A stretch of 64,000 nucleotides of DNA from Lentzea guizhouensis. Its GTDB lineage: Bacteria > Actinomycetota > Actinomycetes > Mycobacteriales > Pseudonocardiaceae. Position numbers and translations under genes: made by a program. Under the pieces are notes generated by a model. That model was not told the origin of the DNA. It did no database searches and was given only the letters and a program-made list of their open reading frames with translations. This document shows positions 45,901 through 53,697 of the stretch, in pieces. Every line of letters begins with the position of its first letter. Positions within the stretch are counted from its first letter, which is position 1. The DNA lies in assembly GCF_001701025.1 (NCBI RefSeq), contig NZ_CP016793.1, positions 5,270,001 to 5,334,000 on the forward strand, given 5' to 3'.

Positions 45901-46019
45901 TCACGGTCCTGGCCGAGGTGCAGGAACGCTACGGCGTCCCGGTGCCGATGATCGACTTCTTCGGTTCGCCGACCGTCGCGACGCTGGCCGGCCTGGTCCG
46001 CGCCGGGAAGGCGGGCTGA
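42954..46019 (+). CDS. Non-ribosomal peptide synthetase, C-A-T
   Basis: A 1021-residue single-module NRPS. The condensation domain covers residues 1 to about 420, with the HHxxxDG motif as DHHIILDG near residue 133. The adenylation domain (about 430-930) has YTSGSTGKPKGVEM, the pocket segment GFDVSFQEI, LYGPTETHAV, YRTGDLVV and GRADDQVKIRGYRIELGEIE. The carrier domain ends the protein with the phosphopantetheine serine in EYGAHSLNIF (about residue 979). The D-V-x-x-Q pocket start resembles proline-activating domains, but later positions differ, so the amino acid is not assigned. There is no epimerase or TE. The stop overlaps the thioesterase gene (TGATG). Confidence 0.95.
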   Translation: MRLPMTESQKGLLVVDAGAPADSVLYNQLVRFDIDPALSDEAVSRALLTLVTIQPAMREVFAALPQMHASLTPPPVVLPMERVTVQPWEFEQALADVAQKIGRPTFDLARGPAYRFALVRASDRSAAAVLLADHHIILDGISLGPFVRDLEAALAKPLSREELAAKREAREIAFGKELAAQTRSASPERVAARAEEWAAQLREVPPLVISPRPGRPSYTSFSGARISWTMSKEEGKALTDLCRRLDVTPFVVFSGMYGLVLARHGNVGSVLIGSPFMARRTIGAFDLCGFFVNTLPVTVEAEWSRTVDEHLGKVVKGAVDHCRSNVDITFNQLVAHARPERSNNRNPLFSAMLAMQDTFSESTGSVLRMHELGNGNAKFDLWLGATPIDGHWQFELEYDRELISPATADGLLTSLRSAMRRALADSSVALSGLFTDWPVPRTDGWHRPIADGSFASIVEDVAAAQPDAVAIETPDRTFSYRELVASARRVANGLAAKGIGAGDVVGLVNQDLADTTIAILAILRRGAAYLPLDPTLPDERLAYMIEKAGCEFVIGRDADVSTLDGPDAALVESTEHPVYVMYTSGSTGKPKGVEMGHGPLANLTSWQLAALHMDSDTRFLQYAPLGFDVSFQEIIPTLVAGGTIVSREPADRRMFPAVLSRIASTQVTHVYLPVAALRPLVQLANARGVVLPHLRYLCVSGEQLMVDDEVRTFFERHQHCVLVNLYGPTETHAVTSHRLSYRNHEWAAHVPIGLPYPGVEAYVVDATGHLAPPGVVGELYLGGLCPATGYVNDPEITAQRFVADRFAGHGTMYRTGDLVVRDDDDVLTFLGRADDQVKIRGYRIELGEIETVANRCPSVHQAVAVVRGEGVDRELVLFVVPSGELDADAIKAEMSRSLPSYMVPMWVFELDTVPTTPTGKTDRDALVARSDELLVAPAEPEVVEYEDELERELAGIWAGVLNVEPIVRDRPVLEYGAHSLNIFTVLAEVQERYGVPVPMIDFFGSPTVATLAGLVRAGKAG

Positions 46020-46708
46020 TGCTCGGCCGGTTGATCACACTCGTGCGGCGCGGCGACAGGCCGTCCGCGATCCTGCTGCCGGGCGCGGGTGGCGGGCTCA
46101 ACCCGTACCTGCGCCTGGCCTCCCACCTGGGTGCGCGGTACAACGTGCACGCCGTCCGCGCCGCCGGCCTGGTTCCCGACGAGGAGCCCGAGCGCACGAT
46201 CGCGGAGATGGCGGACTCGGCGCGGAACGCGGTGGCGGAGGCCGGGATCGAACCCGAGCTGGTGTTCGGGTGGTCGCTCGGCGGCACGATCGGCTGGGAG
46301 CTGTGCCAGCGCCTGACCGGTGAGCCGGACCTCGTGCTGGTGGACAGCTCGCCGTTGCCGCGACTCTCCACTGTGGAGGGTGACGCGCAGCTGCGGGAGT
46401 TCATCGTCGGCATGCTCGGCCCGCGACCGGACCCGGCCACCGCCGAACGGGTGCGGACGACGTTCGACGCGCAGGTCGCGGCACTCGCGGACTACCGCGG
46501 CACCGGCACGTACGCCGGCCGCGTGCTGATGCTCATGTGCCTGGACGACGACTTCCGCGACCGCGACGCGGCCGCGGACCGGTGGCGCGAGCTGGCTCCC
46601 GACCTCGTCGCGGGCACGCTGGCGGCCTCGCACTACGAGGTCTTCGACCCCGACCACCTGCCGGAGCTCACGGCACAACTCGACGCGTTCCTGGGGGTGC
46701 GGGCATGA
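46019..46708 (+). CDS. Free-standing thioesterase (alpha/beta hydrolase)
   Basis: A 229-residue thioesterase. The nucleophile elbow is GWSLGGTIGW, the catalytic Asp is probably in LMCLDDDF and the His in ASHYEVFDPDH. Its opening AILLPGAGGGLNPYLRLA matches NRPS thioesterases. As a separate protein it could edit misloaded carriers or release an intermediate in trans. It overlaps both neighbours. Confidence 0.88.
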   Translation: MLGRLITLVRRGDRPSAILLPGAGGGLNPYLRLASHLGARYNVHAVRAAGLVPDEEPERTIAEMADSARNAVAEAGIEPELVFGWSLGGTIGWELCQRLTGEPDLVLVDSSPLPRLSTVEGDAQLREFIVGMLGPRPDPATAERVRTTFDAQVAALADYRGTGTYAGRVLMLMCLDDDFRDRDAAADRWRELAPDLVAGTLAASHYEVFDPDHLPELTAQLDAFLGVRA

Positions 46709-47394
46709 GCCTCGCGGTGGTGAGCGGGGGAACCCGCGGGATCGGGCTGGCGCTGAGCCGCCGCCTGACCAAGCTCGGCTACGAGGTCGTCGCGCTGTAC
46801 CGGTCGGACTCGGCCGCCGCCGAGGCGTCAGGACTGCGGACCTACCAGGTCGACGTGGCCGACCCGGACGCGGTCGCCGTCGTCGCCGACAAGATCGGCC
46901 CGATCTCGGTGCTGGTGAACAACGCCGGCGTCAACATCGACAAACCCTTCCTGGACCTGTCCGTCCAGGACTGGAAGACCGTCGTCGACACCAACCTGTC
47001 CGGCGCGTTCTACCTGACGAAGGCGTTCGTGCCGATGATGGACGAGGGCACCGTCATCAACGTCGGTGCCACCACCGGGATGCGGGCGCGGGCCAACGGC
47101 GCCAACTACTGCGCGTCCAAGGCCGGTCTGCTGCACCTGACCAAGTGCCTGGCGCTGGAGCTGGCCCCGAAGATCAGGGTCAACTGCCTGATCCCCGGCA
47201 TGACCGAGACCGACGAGCTGGTCACCCGGTTCCGGCTGGACGACCCGGTCGCGCGGGCCCAGGTGATCTCGGAGATCCCGGTCGGCCGGATGGGCACCGT
47301 CGAGGACGTCGCCGACGGGCTCGAGTTCCTCGTGAACGGCACGTACGTGACCGGGCAGAAGCTGATCGTGGACGGTGGCCAGTGGATGTGGTGA
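46705..47394 (+). CDS. SDR oxidoreductase (FabG-like)
   Basis: A 229-residue short-chain dehydrogenase. The cofactor motif is VSGGTRGIGLALSRRL, with VLVNNAGVNIDKPF and the catalytic Tyr/Lys in NYCASKAGLLHLTK. FabG-type members act on carrier-bound 3-oxoacyl groups, so it may reduce a keto or imino group on a tethered intermediate. ATG 46705 overlaps the thioesterase stop by 4 bp. Confidence 0.9.
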   Translation: MSLAVVSGGTRGIGLALSRRLTKLGYEVVALYRSDSAAAEASGLRTYQVDVADPDAVAVVADKIGPISVLVNNAGVNIDKPFLDLSVQDWKTVVDTNLSGAFYLTKAFVPMMDEGTVINVGATTGMRARANGANYCASKAGLLHLTKCLALELAPKIRVNCLIPGMTETDELVTRFRLDDPVARAQVISEIPVGRMGTVEDVADGLEFLVNGTYVTGQKLIVDGGQWMW

Positions 47395-48536
47395 CGAGTG
47401 CGGCGCAGGCCCGTGTGGCCGCCCCGCCACCGGGTGACCCCCGGTACGCCGACTACTGCTCCGAGCTCGCGGCCGGTCTGACGGAGGACTGGACGCGGGT
47501 GCTGGCCGCGAACGCCGCCGACTGCGCCGAGTCCGGCCTGACCGGTGAGCTGCTGGACCGGCTCACGCTGGCGCAGCGCCACCTCGACGTGCTGCTGAAG
47601 CTGGCCGAGGACGTGCGCGCCGAGCTGCCGCGGGTCACCGGGCGGGTCGGCAACCGGATCGCCAAGCCGCTCGGCGTGCTCCTGATGATCTACGAAGCGC
47701 GGCCGACGGTCACGATCGAGGGCGCGCTGCTGCCCGTCGCGGTCGGCAACGCGGTGATCCTGCGCGGTGGCAAGGAGATGGCTGCCACCAACGCCGAGCT
47801 CGGCCGGATCGCGGCCGAGGCGGCGGCGCGTGCCGGGCTGCCGGACGGGATCGTGCAGGTCGTCACCGACCACGACCGGCGCGTGGTGCGGGAGCTGTTG
47901 AAGCGGCACGACGTCATCGACGCGCTGATCCCGCGCGGCAGCCCCTCGCTGATCGACTACTGCCTGTCGGCGTCGACGATCCCGGTGATCGCGTCCGGTG
48001 GCGGGGTGAACCACCTGTACGTGGACGCCAGCGCGGACGTCCCGCTCGCGGTGGCCATCGCACTGGACAGCAAGCTGCCGGAGCCGACCGCGTGCAACAC
48101 CCTGGAAATGGTGCTGGCGCACGAGGACATCGCCGCTGAGCTGGTCGAGGCCTTCGAGGCGGCCCGGGACGGCTGGGCGTTGAAGCTCGACCTGGACGCG
48201 CACGACTACGGCCGCGAGTTCCTGGACCGGACGATCGCGCTGCACCAGGTGTCCTCCGTGGACGACGCCGTCGCGCACATCCGCCGGTACGGGTCGGGGC
48301 ACACCGAAGGAATCGTCGCCTCCGATCGTGCGGTGGTGACGCGGTTCCTGAACACCGTGGACGCGGCCGCGCTGGTGGTAAACGGGTCGTTGCGGCTGCA
48401 CGACGGCCCGACCATGGCGCTCGGGCCGGAGCTGTCGATCAGCACGGGCCGGCTGCACGTGCGCGGGCCCGTGGGCCTGTCGGCGTTGCTGACCTACAGC
48501 TGGGTGATCGAGGGGGAGGGGGCGCTGCGTGGGTGA
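47391..48536 (+). CDS. ProA-like (glutamate-5-semialdehyde dehydrogenase family) protein
   Basis: A 381-residue aldehyde-dehydrogenase-superfamily enzyme close to ProA: GRVGNRIAKPLGVLLMIYEARPTVTIEGA, ALIPRGSPSLI, TIPVIASGGGVNHLYVD, and the catalytic cysteine in EPTACNTLEMVLAHEDIA. ProA reduces gamma-glutamyl phosphate, made by the kinase ProB. No proB is present here. It may supply a semialdehyde or pyrroline unit, or may reduce a carrier-bound acyl group; both are inference. GTG 47391 overlaps the SDR stop (GTGA). Confidence 0.88.
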   Translation: MTSAAQARVAAPPPGDPRYADYCSELAAGLTEDWTRVLAANAADCAESGLTGELLDRLTLAQRHLDVLLKLAEDVRAELPRVTGRVGNRIAKPLGVLLMIYEARPTVTIEGALLPVAVGNAVILRGGKEMAATNAELGRIAAEAAARAGLPDGIVQVVTDHDRRVVRELLKRHDVIDALIPRGSPSLIDYCLSASTIPVIASGGGVNHLYVDASADVPLAVAIALDSKLPEPTACNTLEMVLAHEDIAAELVEAFEAARDGWALKLDLDAHDYGREFLDRTIALHQVSSVDDAVAHIRRYGSGHTEGIVASDRAVVTRFLNTVDAAALVVNGSLRLHDGPTMALGPELSISTGRLHVRGPVGLSALLTYSWVIEGEGALRG

Positions 48537-48813
48537 GATCGGGGCGGCTGAGATCAGGGCGGCTGAGATCGGGTACGTCGTGAAGAAGCTGGTCATCCGC
48601 GAGTCGCGGCTGGCGCTCGACCCCTCCGAGCTGGCCGACGACGAGCCGTTGAACGGGTCGTTGCTGCGGATCAACTCGCTGGGGTTCCTCGGGATGCTGG
48701 TGAAGCTGGAGGACGAGCTGGACGTGACGCTGCCGGACGACCTGTTCGCCGGCCGCAAGTTCACGACCGTCGCGGACATCGTGGACGTGGTCACGACGGC
48801 GGTGGACTCGTGA
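48529..48813 (+). CDS. Acyl carrier protein (free-standing)
   Basis: A carrier-type protein of about 94 residues. The core LADDEPLNGSLLRINSLGFLGMLVKLEDELDVTLPDD places the modified serine in I-N-S-L instead of the usual D-S-L. The N-terminus encodes GEIGAAEIRAAEIG from a 15-bp direct repeat (GAGATCRGGGCGGCT). A later start at GTG 48580 would remove this part. It overlaps the ProA-like and TrpB-like genes. Confidence 0.78.
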   Translation: MGEIGAAEIRAAEIGYVVKKLVIRESRLALDPSELADDEPLNGSLLRINSLGFLGMLVKLEDELDVTLPDDLFAGRKFTTVADIVDVVTTAVDS

Positions 48814-50138
48814 CCACGCCCAAAATGATCACGCACTGGCGGAGCGTGTTGCCGCACCTGGTTTACGACCTGCCGCCGGACCTGACGCCGGAGACCTCGT
48901 CCGGTGCGGTGACCGCCGGGCTGCCGTTGGAGCTGGTGCGGCAGTCGGTGTCCTCCAAAGAGTTCTGGGAGATCCCGGAACCGGTGCTGGAGCGGTACCG
49001 GTCGTACCGGCCGTCGCCGTTGTGGCGGGCGCGGCGGTTCGAGGAGGAGGTCGGCGCCCGCGTGCCGATCTACGTGAAGTACGAGGGCGGCAACATCTCC
49101 GGCAGCCACAAGCTGAACACCGCCCTGGCGCAGGCCCACTACTACCACCGAGCGGGCTTCCGCGAGCTGGTCACCGGCACCGGTGCGGGCCAGTGGGGAA
49201 CGGCGCTGGCGGCGGCGTGCGCTGCGTTCGGGATGACCTGCACGGTGTTCATGGTCGGCGGTTCGTTGCGGGACAAGCCCTACCGGGGCAGCCTGATGCG
49301 GTTGTTCGGGGCGGAGGTGCACGCGTCGCCGAGCACGCTGACGGAGGTCGGGCAGTCCGGGGCGCAGGCGAACAGCCTGGCGCTGGCGATCGGGGAGGCG
49401 GTCGAGTACGCGGCGGCCGACCCGAAGCGGGCGTTCTGCATCGGGTCCGGCGAGACGTACTCGATCCTGCACCAGACGGTGATCGGGCTGGAGGCCGTGG
49501 AACAGCTGCCGGAGCCGGTCGACGTCGTGGTCGGCTCGGTGGGGGCGGGGTCGAACTTCGGCGGGATCGCGCTGCCGTTCTTCGCGCGGGGTTCCGGTGA
49601 GCGGTTGCTGGCGGTCGAGTCGTCGGCGACGCCGAAGCTGACCCGCGGTGTCTACGCCTACGACCACACGGATGCGACGGGCACCGGGCCGGTCGAGGCG
49701 ATGTACACGATCGGCTCGTCGTACGGGATCCCGCCGTCGCACTCGGCGGGGCTGCGGTTCCACGGTGCGGCGAAGGTGATCTCGGCGATGCGGCACCACG
49801 GGCAGGTGGACGCGGTCGCGGTGGGGCAGCGGACGGCGCTGGAGGCGGCACGGGTGTTCGCGATGAGCGAGCTGGTGCTGCCGGCGCCGGAGTCCGGGCA
49901 CGCGCTGGCGGCGGCGATCGAGGTCGCGACGAGCGGTGTGGCCCCGGGCGATGCGGCGGCGGCCGGTGGCGCGGGTGGTGCTGACGGCAAGGCGCGGCAG
50001 GGCGTGCTCGTGTGCGTCAGCGGCCACGGCCTGCTCGACCTCTCCGCCTACGACCGGCTCCTCGCCGGCCTGCCCGAGGACGCCCTCGCCGACGAGGAAG
50101 CCCTGCGCGCCGCCGTGTCCGGGCTGAGGAGGGTCTGA
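48810..50138 (+). CDS. TrpB-like (tryptophan synthase beta, TrpB2-type) PLP enzyme
   Basis: A 442-residue fold-type II PLP enzyme. The PLP lysine is in GGNISGSHKLNTALAQ (about residue 98), the PLP-phosphate loop is GSVGAGSNFGG, and the TrpB2-like N-terminus includes YRPSPLWRARRFEEEV. The C-terminus has CVSGHG before the final helix. There is no TrpA. In a peptide cluster such an enzyme would make a non-standard beta-substituted amino acid. An alanine/glycine-rich linker near residue 385 ([15 protein letters not shown]) is unusual. GTG 48810 overlaps the carrier gene. Confidence 0.87.
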   Translation: MTTPKMITHWRSVLPHLVYDLPPDLTPETSSGAVTAGLPLELVRQSVSSKEFWEIPEPVLERYRSYRPSPLWRARRFEEEVGARVPIYVKYEGGNISGSHKLNTALAQAHYYHRAGFRELVTGTGAGQWGTALAAACAAFGMTCTVFMVGGSLRDKPYRGSLMRLFGAEVHASPSTLTEVGQSGAQANSLALAIGEAVEYAAADPKRAFCIGSGETYSILHQTVIGLEAVEQLPEPVDVVVGSVGAGSNFGGIALPFFARGSGERLLAVESSATPKLTRGVYAYDHTDATGTGPVEAMYTIGSSYGIPPSHSAGLRFHGAAKVISAMRHHGQVDAVAVGQRTALEAARVFAMSELVLPAPESGHALAAAIEVATSGVAPGDAAAAGGAGGADGKARQGVLVCVSGHGLLDLSAYDRLLAGLPEDALADEEALRAAVSGLRRV

Positions 50139-50139
50139 C

Positions 50140-51126
50140 GTGAGCACCGACTTCACCGCCTTCACCGGACTGCGCGCCGACCTGATGGACTGCCTGCAGG
50201 TCAACCTCGCCATCCTCGCCGACCGCCACCACGGCCCCGGCGCCCACGTCGTGCTCGGCTCCGAGCTGACCACCGAGTCCACACTGGACTCCCGGCTCGC
50301 GCAGGCGTCCCGGCTGCTCGGCCTGCAGGTCGTGAAGCGCCACGACGACGCCGTGCTGCGCGACCGGGCGACCGACGAGCTGCAGTACGCGGTGGCGGAC
50401 GCGTTCGACCTGAGCTGGGTGCCGTACGCGGGCCACCAGCACATGGACCACAGCTTCCTGTTCCGCGACGGCGGCGGTGCGTGCGAGGTCGTCGACGGCT
50501 ACCACAACGGCACGCCCTGGGGCGATGCCCGGCCGGGCGTCTGGCGGATCCCGTGGGACCAGCTGCCCAGGGCGGCCGTCGTCGAGCTGGCGTTCGGCGA
50601 GCTGCCCGCGCCGCGGGCGATTGCACCGTTCGTGAGCACGGTCGACGTCGAGGCGGTGTGCGCGGACGTGGAGCAGCTCGTGCTCGACGTCTGGCTGCTG
50701 GCCAGGGCGCGCGGGCTGCACGCGGTGTGGCTCGACTCGGCGACGTTCGAGGAGCACGCCCGCGAGTGGAACGCGCTGGCGGCGCACAGCTACGTGGCGA
50801 TGCGGCGGGTGTTGCGCGGCGGGGTGCTGGTGCCGAGCGTGCCGGCCGAGCTCACCAGGTTGCTCCAGCGTGACGAAGAGCTGACCCGCGTGCGGTCCGC
50901 GGTGGCGGCCGAGCTCAGTGAGGTGCTGGCGAACCCGGTGCACAGCGGCCGGACGCCGTTGCGGGAACTCCCGGGGTTCAGCTCGTTCCGGCTGGTCGAC
51001 GTGATCGAACGGGTCGAGGCGCGGCTGGGCGTCGAGGTGGAGGCCGAGGCGCTCACCCCGGACAGCCTGCGCGACCTGGACTCGTTGTGCGGCTTGTTCG
51101 GATCTCCTGCGGGGAGCACACCATGA
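50140..51126 (+). CDS. BtrH-like (papain-fold) domain fused to a carrier protein domain
   Basis: A 328-residue protein of two parts. Residues 1 to about 230 resemble the butirosin BtrH N-terminal (cysteine-protease-like) fold, with candidate triad Cys18 (MDCLQVNLAIL), His104 (HQHMDHSFLF) and Asp119 (CEVVDGYHN). BtrH transfers an acyl group from a carrier protein to an amine. Residues about 250-328 form a carrier domain, with the modified serine near 282 in PGFSSFRLVDVIERVEARLGVEVE. So the protein can probably both carry and transfer an acyl chain. Homology is inferred from residue pattern and spacing, since I cannot run a profile search. Confidence 0.65.
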   Translation: MSTDFTAFTGLRADLMDCLQVNLAILADRHHGPGAHVVLGSELTTESTLDSRLAQASRLLGLQVVKRHDDAVLRDRATDELQYAVADAFDLSWVPYAGHQHMDHSFLFRDGGGACEVVDGYHNGTPWGDARPGVWRIPWDQLPRAAVVELAFGELPAPRAIAPFVSTVDVEAVCADVEQLVLDVWLLARARGLHAVWLDSATFEEHAREWNALAAHSYVAMRRVLRGGVLVPSVPAELTRLLQRDEELTRVRSAVAAELSEVLANPVHSGRTPLRELPGFSSFRLVDVIERVEARLGVEVEAEALTPDSLRDLDSLCGLFGSPAGSTP

Positions 51127-52538
51127 CGTTGCTGCACGACTTCCTCGACCGCGCGGCCCGGTCCCGGCCGGACTCGCTGGCCGTCGGGCACGGTGACGCG
51201 ACGCTGACCTACCGCGAGCTGCGCCGGGCCAGCGCCCGGATCGCGACCTGGCTGCACCGCCAGGGCGTGCGGCGCGGTGACCGGGTCGTCATCGTCGCAC
51301 CGGTCGACGTGCTGATGCCCGCGCTGCTGTACGGATGCTCACGGGCCGGCGCGGTGTTCAGCGTGCTCAACCCGCGCTCGCCGGAGGTCGCGATCACGCA
51401 CGTGGTCGAGGACTGCGAACCGGTGCTGGTGCTGCGCGACCTCGACGAGGTGCGCAAGGCGGTGGCCTGCGGTGACGAGGAGGCGGTGGCCGGACCGATC
51501 GCGGTCGACCCGGTGTGCCTCGTCTACACCTCGGGCAGCACCGGGATGCCCAAGGCGGTCGTCTCCACGCACGCGCAGGTCGTCTTCGCCGCGCAGGCCA
51601 TCCAGTCGCAGCTGGAGTACCTGCCGAACGACACGGTGTTCTGCGCGTTGCCGCTGGCGTTCGACTACGGGCTCTACCAGGTGTTCCTGAGCACGCTGGC
51701 CGGGGCGCGGCTGCAGCTCGGCAGCGCGGCGGACGCCGGTCCGCAGCTGGTGAGGCACCTGCGGGCGTGCGGTGCGACGGTGCTGCCCGCGGTGCCGGCG
51801 ATGGCGGCCGGGCTGGCGCGGATGCTGGCGCGACCGGGCACGCAGCCGCCGTCGTTGCGGCTGATCACGAACACCGGTGCGGCGATGCAGGCCGAGGTGG
51901 TCGCCGAGCTGCGGCACCAGATCTTCGGGTTGCAGGTGCAGCTGATGTTCGGCCTGACCGAGTGCAAGCGCGCGGCGATCATGCCGAAGGACGAGGACCT
52001 GCGCCGGCCCGGCGCGTGCGGGAAGGCGTTGCCGGGCACCGAGATCCTGGTCGTCGACCCGGACGGCACGCCGGTGCCGGTCGGTGAGGTCGGCGAGATC
52101 GTGGTGCGCGGGCCGAACGTGATGAGCGGCTACTGGCGGCGGCCCGAGCTGACCGCGCACCGCTTCCCGCGCGACGAGGGCCTGTTCCCCAAGCTGCGCA
52201 CCGGCGACTACGGGCGCCTGGACTCCGACGGCTACCTGTACTTCGTCGGCCGGCGCGACGACATCTACAAGGAGCACGGCTCGCGGGTCAGCGTCACCGA
52301 GGTCGAGGCGGCGGCGCACCGGGTGCCCGGCGTCGAGGCCGCCGCGGTGCTGCCACCGGTCAACGGGCAGCACGGGGCGACGTTGTTCGCGGTCACGGAC
52401 CTGAGCGCCGAGCAGGTGCTCGCGTTGCTGCGCGAGCAGATCGAGGACGCCAAGGCGCCCCGGTCGTGCGTGGTCGTGGCGGAGATCCCGTTGACCCCCA
52501 ACGGCAAGGTCGACCGGAAGAAGCTCAGTCATGTCTGA
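51123..52538 (+). CDS. Class I adenylate-forming ligase (acyl/aminoacyl-carrier ligase)
   Basis: A 471-residue AMP-forming ligase of the VinN/acyl-CoA-ligase style, without carrier domain. The cores are CLVYTSGSTGMPKAVVSTH, PLAFDYGLYQVFLSTLAGA, MFGLTECKRAAIMPKDE, RTGDYGRLDSDGYLYFVGRRDD and C-terminal LTPNGKVDRKKL. It differs in the pocket from the NRPS adenylation domains. With the following decarboxylase and carrier protein it forms a trio that resembles the VinN/VinO/VinL system loading a beta-amino acid. ATG 51123 overlaps the BtrH-carrier stop. Confidence 0.9.
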   Translation: MTLLHDFLDRAARSRPDSLAVGHGDATLTYRELRRASARIATWLHRQGVRRGDRVVIVAPVDVLMPALLYGCSRAGAVFSVLNPRSPEVAITHVVEDCEPVLVLRDLDEVRKAVACGDEEAVAGPIAVDPVCLVYTSGSTGMPKAVVSTHAQVVFAAQAIQSQLEYLPNDTVFCALPLAFDYGLYQVFLSTLAGARLQLGSAADAGPQLVRHLRACGATVLPAVPAMAAGLARMLARPGTQPPSLRLITNTGAAMQAEVVAELRHQIFGLQVQLMFGLTECKRAAIMPKDEDLRRPGACGKALPGTEILVVDPDGTPVPVGEVGEIVVRGPNVMSGYWRRPELTAHRFPRDEGLFPKLRTGDYGRLDSDGYLYFVGRRDDIYKEHGSRVSVTEVEAAAHRVPGVEAAAVLPPVNGQHGATLFAVTDLSAEQVLALLREQIEDAKAPRSCVVVAEIPLTPNGKVDRKKLSHV

Positions 52539-53697
52539 GTACGTCTACGACCTGGACGAGGTGCGGCGGTGCTACGGGCTGCTGCGCTCGTCGTTGCCGC
52601 AGCCGAGCGAGATCTACTACTCGCTCAAGGCGAACCCGCACCCGTTCGTGGTGCGCACGTTGCGCGAGCAGGGATGCCTGGCCGAGGTGTGCTCGCCGGG
52701 CGAGCTGCGGGTGGCGCTGGAGGCCGGCTACGACGGTGAGCAGCTGCTGTACACCGGGCCGGGCAAGCGCGACGAGGACCTGCGGGAGGCGGTGAAGGAG
52801 GGCGTCACGCAGTTCTCCGTCGACTCGCCCTTCGGCCTCGACCAGCTGAACGCCCTGGGCGTGCCGGTCAAGGCGATCGTGCGGATCAACGACGAACAAC
52901 CGGTGCCCGGCCACGGCCTGACGATGACCGGTGTGCCGTCGCAGTTCGGCGCGGATCTCACCTGGGTGCTGCGCGAGCCGGAGGCGTTCGGGTCGCGCGA
53001 GAACGTGGCGGTGGTCGGGTTCCACCTGTACATGGGCACGAACATCAGCGACGAGGGCGCGTTGCTGAACCAGTTCCGGCAGGCGGCGCGCACGGCTCGC
53101 CGGCTGGCCGCCGAGACCGGGCTCGGCGTGGAGGTCCTCGACCTCGGCGGCGGGTTCGGGGCGCCGTTCGCCAGGGCGGGACAACTGCCGGTCTTCCCCG
53201 GCCTGGCGGACGGCCTCGCCGACCTGCTGGACGAGACGTTCCCCGGCTGGCGGTCCGGGTGGCCGGTGGTGGCGTTCGAGTCGGGGCGCTACCTGACGGC
53301 GACCTGCGGGACGTTGCGGACGCGGGTGCTCGACGTGAAGCGCTCGCAGGAGCGGCCGGTGCTGGTGCTGGAGTCCGGGGTGAACCACCTCGGCGGCATG
53401 TCGGGGCTGCGCCGGTTGCCGCCGATCGTGCCGGACGTGCAGGCACCTGGTTCGCCGGTGCCGGACACGATCGTCGCCGGCCCGTTGTGCACGCCGGTCG
53501 ACACGTGGGCGCGCGCCGCCGACGTCGCACCGGTGTCGCCCGGTGACGTGGTGAGCGTTCCCAACGTCGGTGCGTACGGGCTTTACGCCTCGCTGGTGGC
53601 GTTCCTGGGGCATCCGCTGGCCGACGAGGTGGTCGTGGACGGTGGCGTGGTCGTCGACGAGTCGCGGCTGGAGCTCAGACGAGAGAGGGGCTTGTAA
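52531..53697 (+). CDS. Fold-III PLP decarboxylase (BtrK/VinO-like)
   Basis: A 388-residue alanine-racemase/ornithine-decarboxylase-fold enzyme. The PLP lysine is in IYYSLKANPHPFVVRTLREQG (about residue 33); GFHLYMGTNI, DLGGGFG and PGLADGLA follow, and the catalytic acid/base cysteine is probably in AGPLCTPVDTW. BtrK and VinO, members of this group, decarboxylate an amino acid held on a carrier protein. It is likely to do so for the carrier protein encoded directly after (TAATG overlap). Confidence 0.88.
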   Translation: MSEYVYDLDEVRRCYGLLRSSLPQPSEIYYSLKANPHPFVVRTLREQGCLAEVCSPGELRVALEAGYDGEQLLYTGPGKRDEDLREAVKEGVTQFSVDSPFGLDQLNALGVPVKAIVRINDEQPVPGHGLTMTGVPSQFGADLTWVLREPEAFGSRENVAVVGFHLYMGTNISDEGALLNQFRQAARTARRLAAETGLGVEVLDLGGGFGAPFARAGQLPVFPGLADGLADLLDETFPGWRSGWPVVAFESGRYLTATCGTLRTRVLDVKRSQERPVLVLESGVNHLGGMSGLRRLPPIVPDVQAPGSPVPDTIVAGPLCTPVDTWARAADVAPVSPGDVVSVPNVGAYGLYASLVAFLGHPLADEVVVDGGVVVDESRLELRRERGL

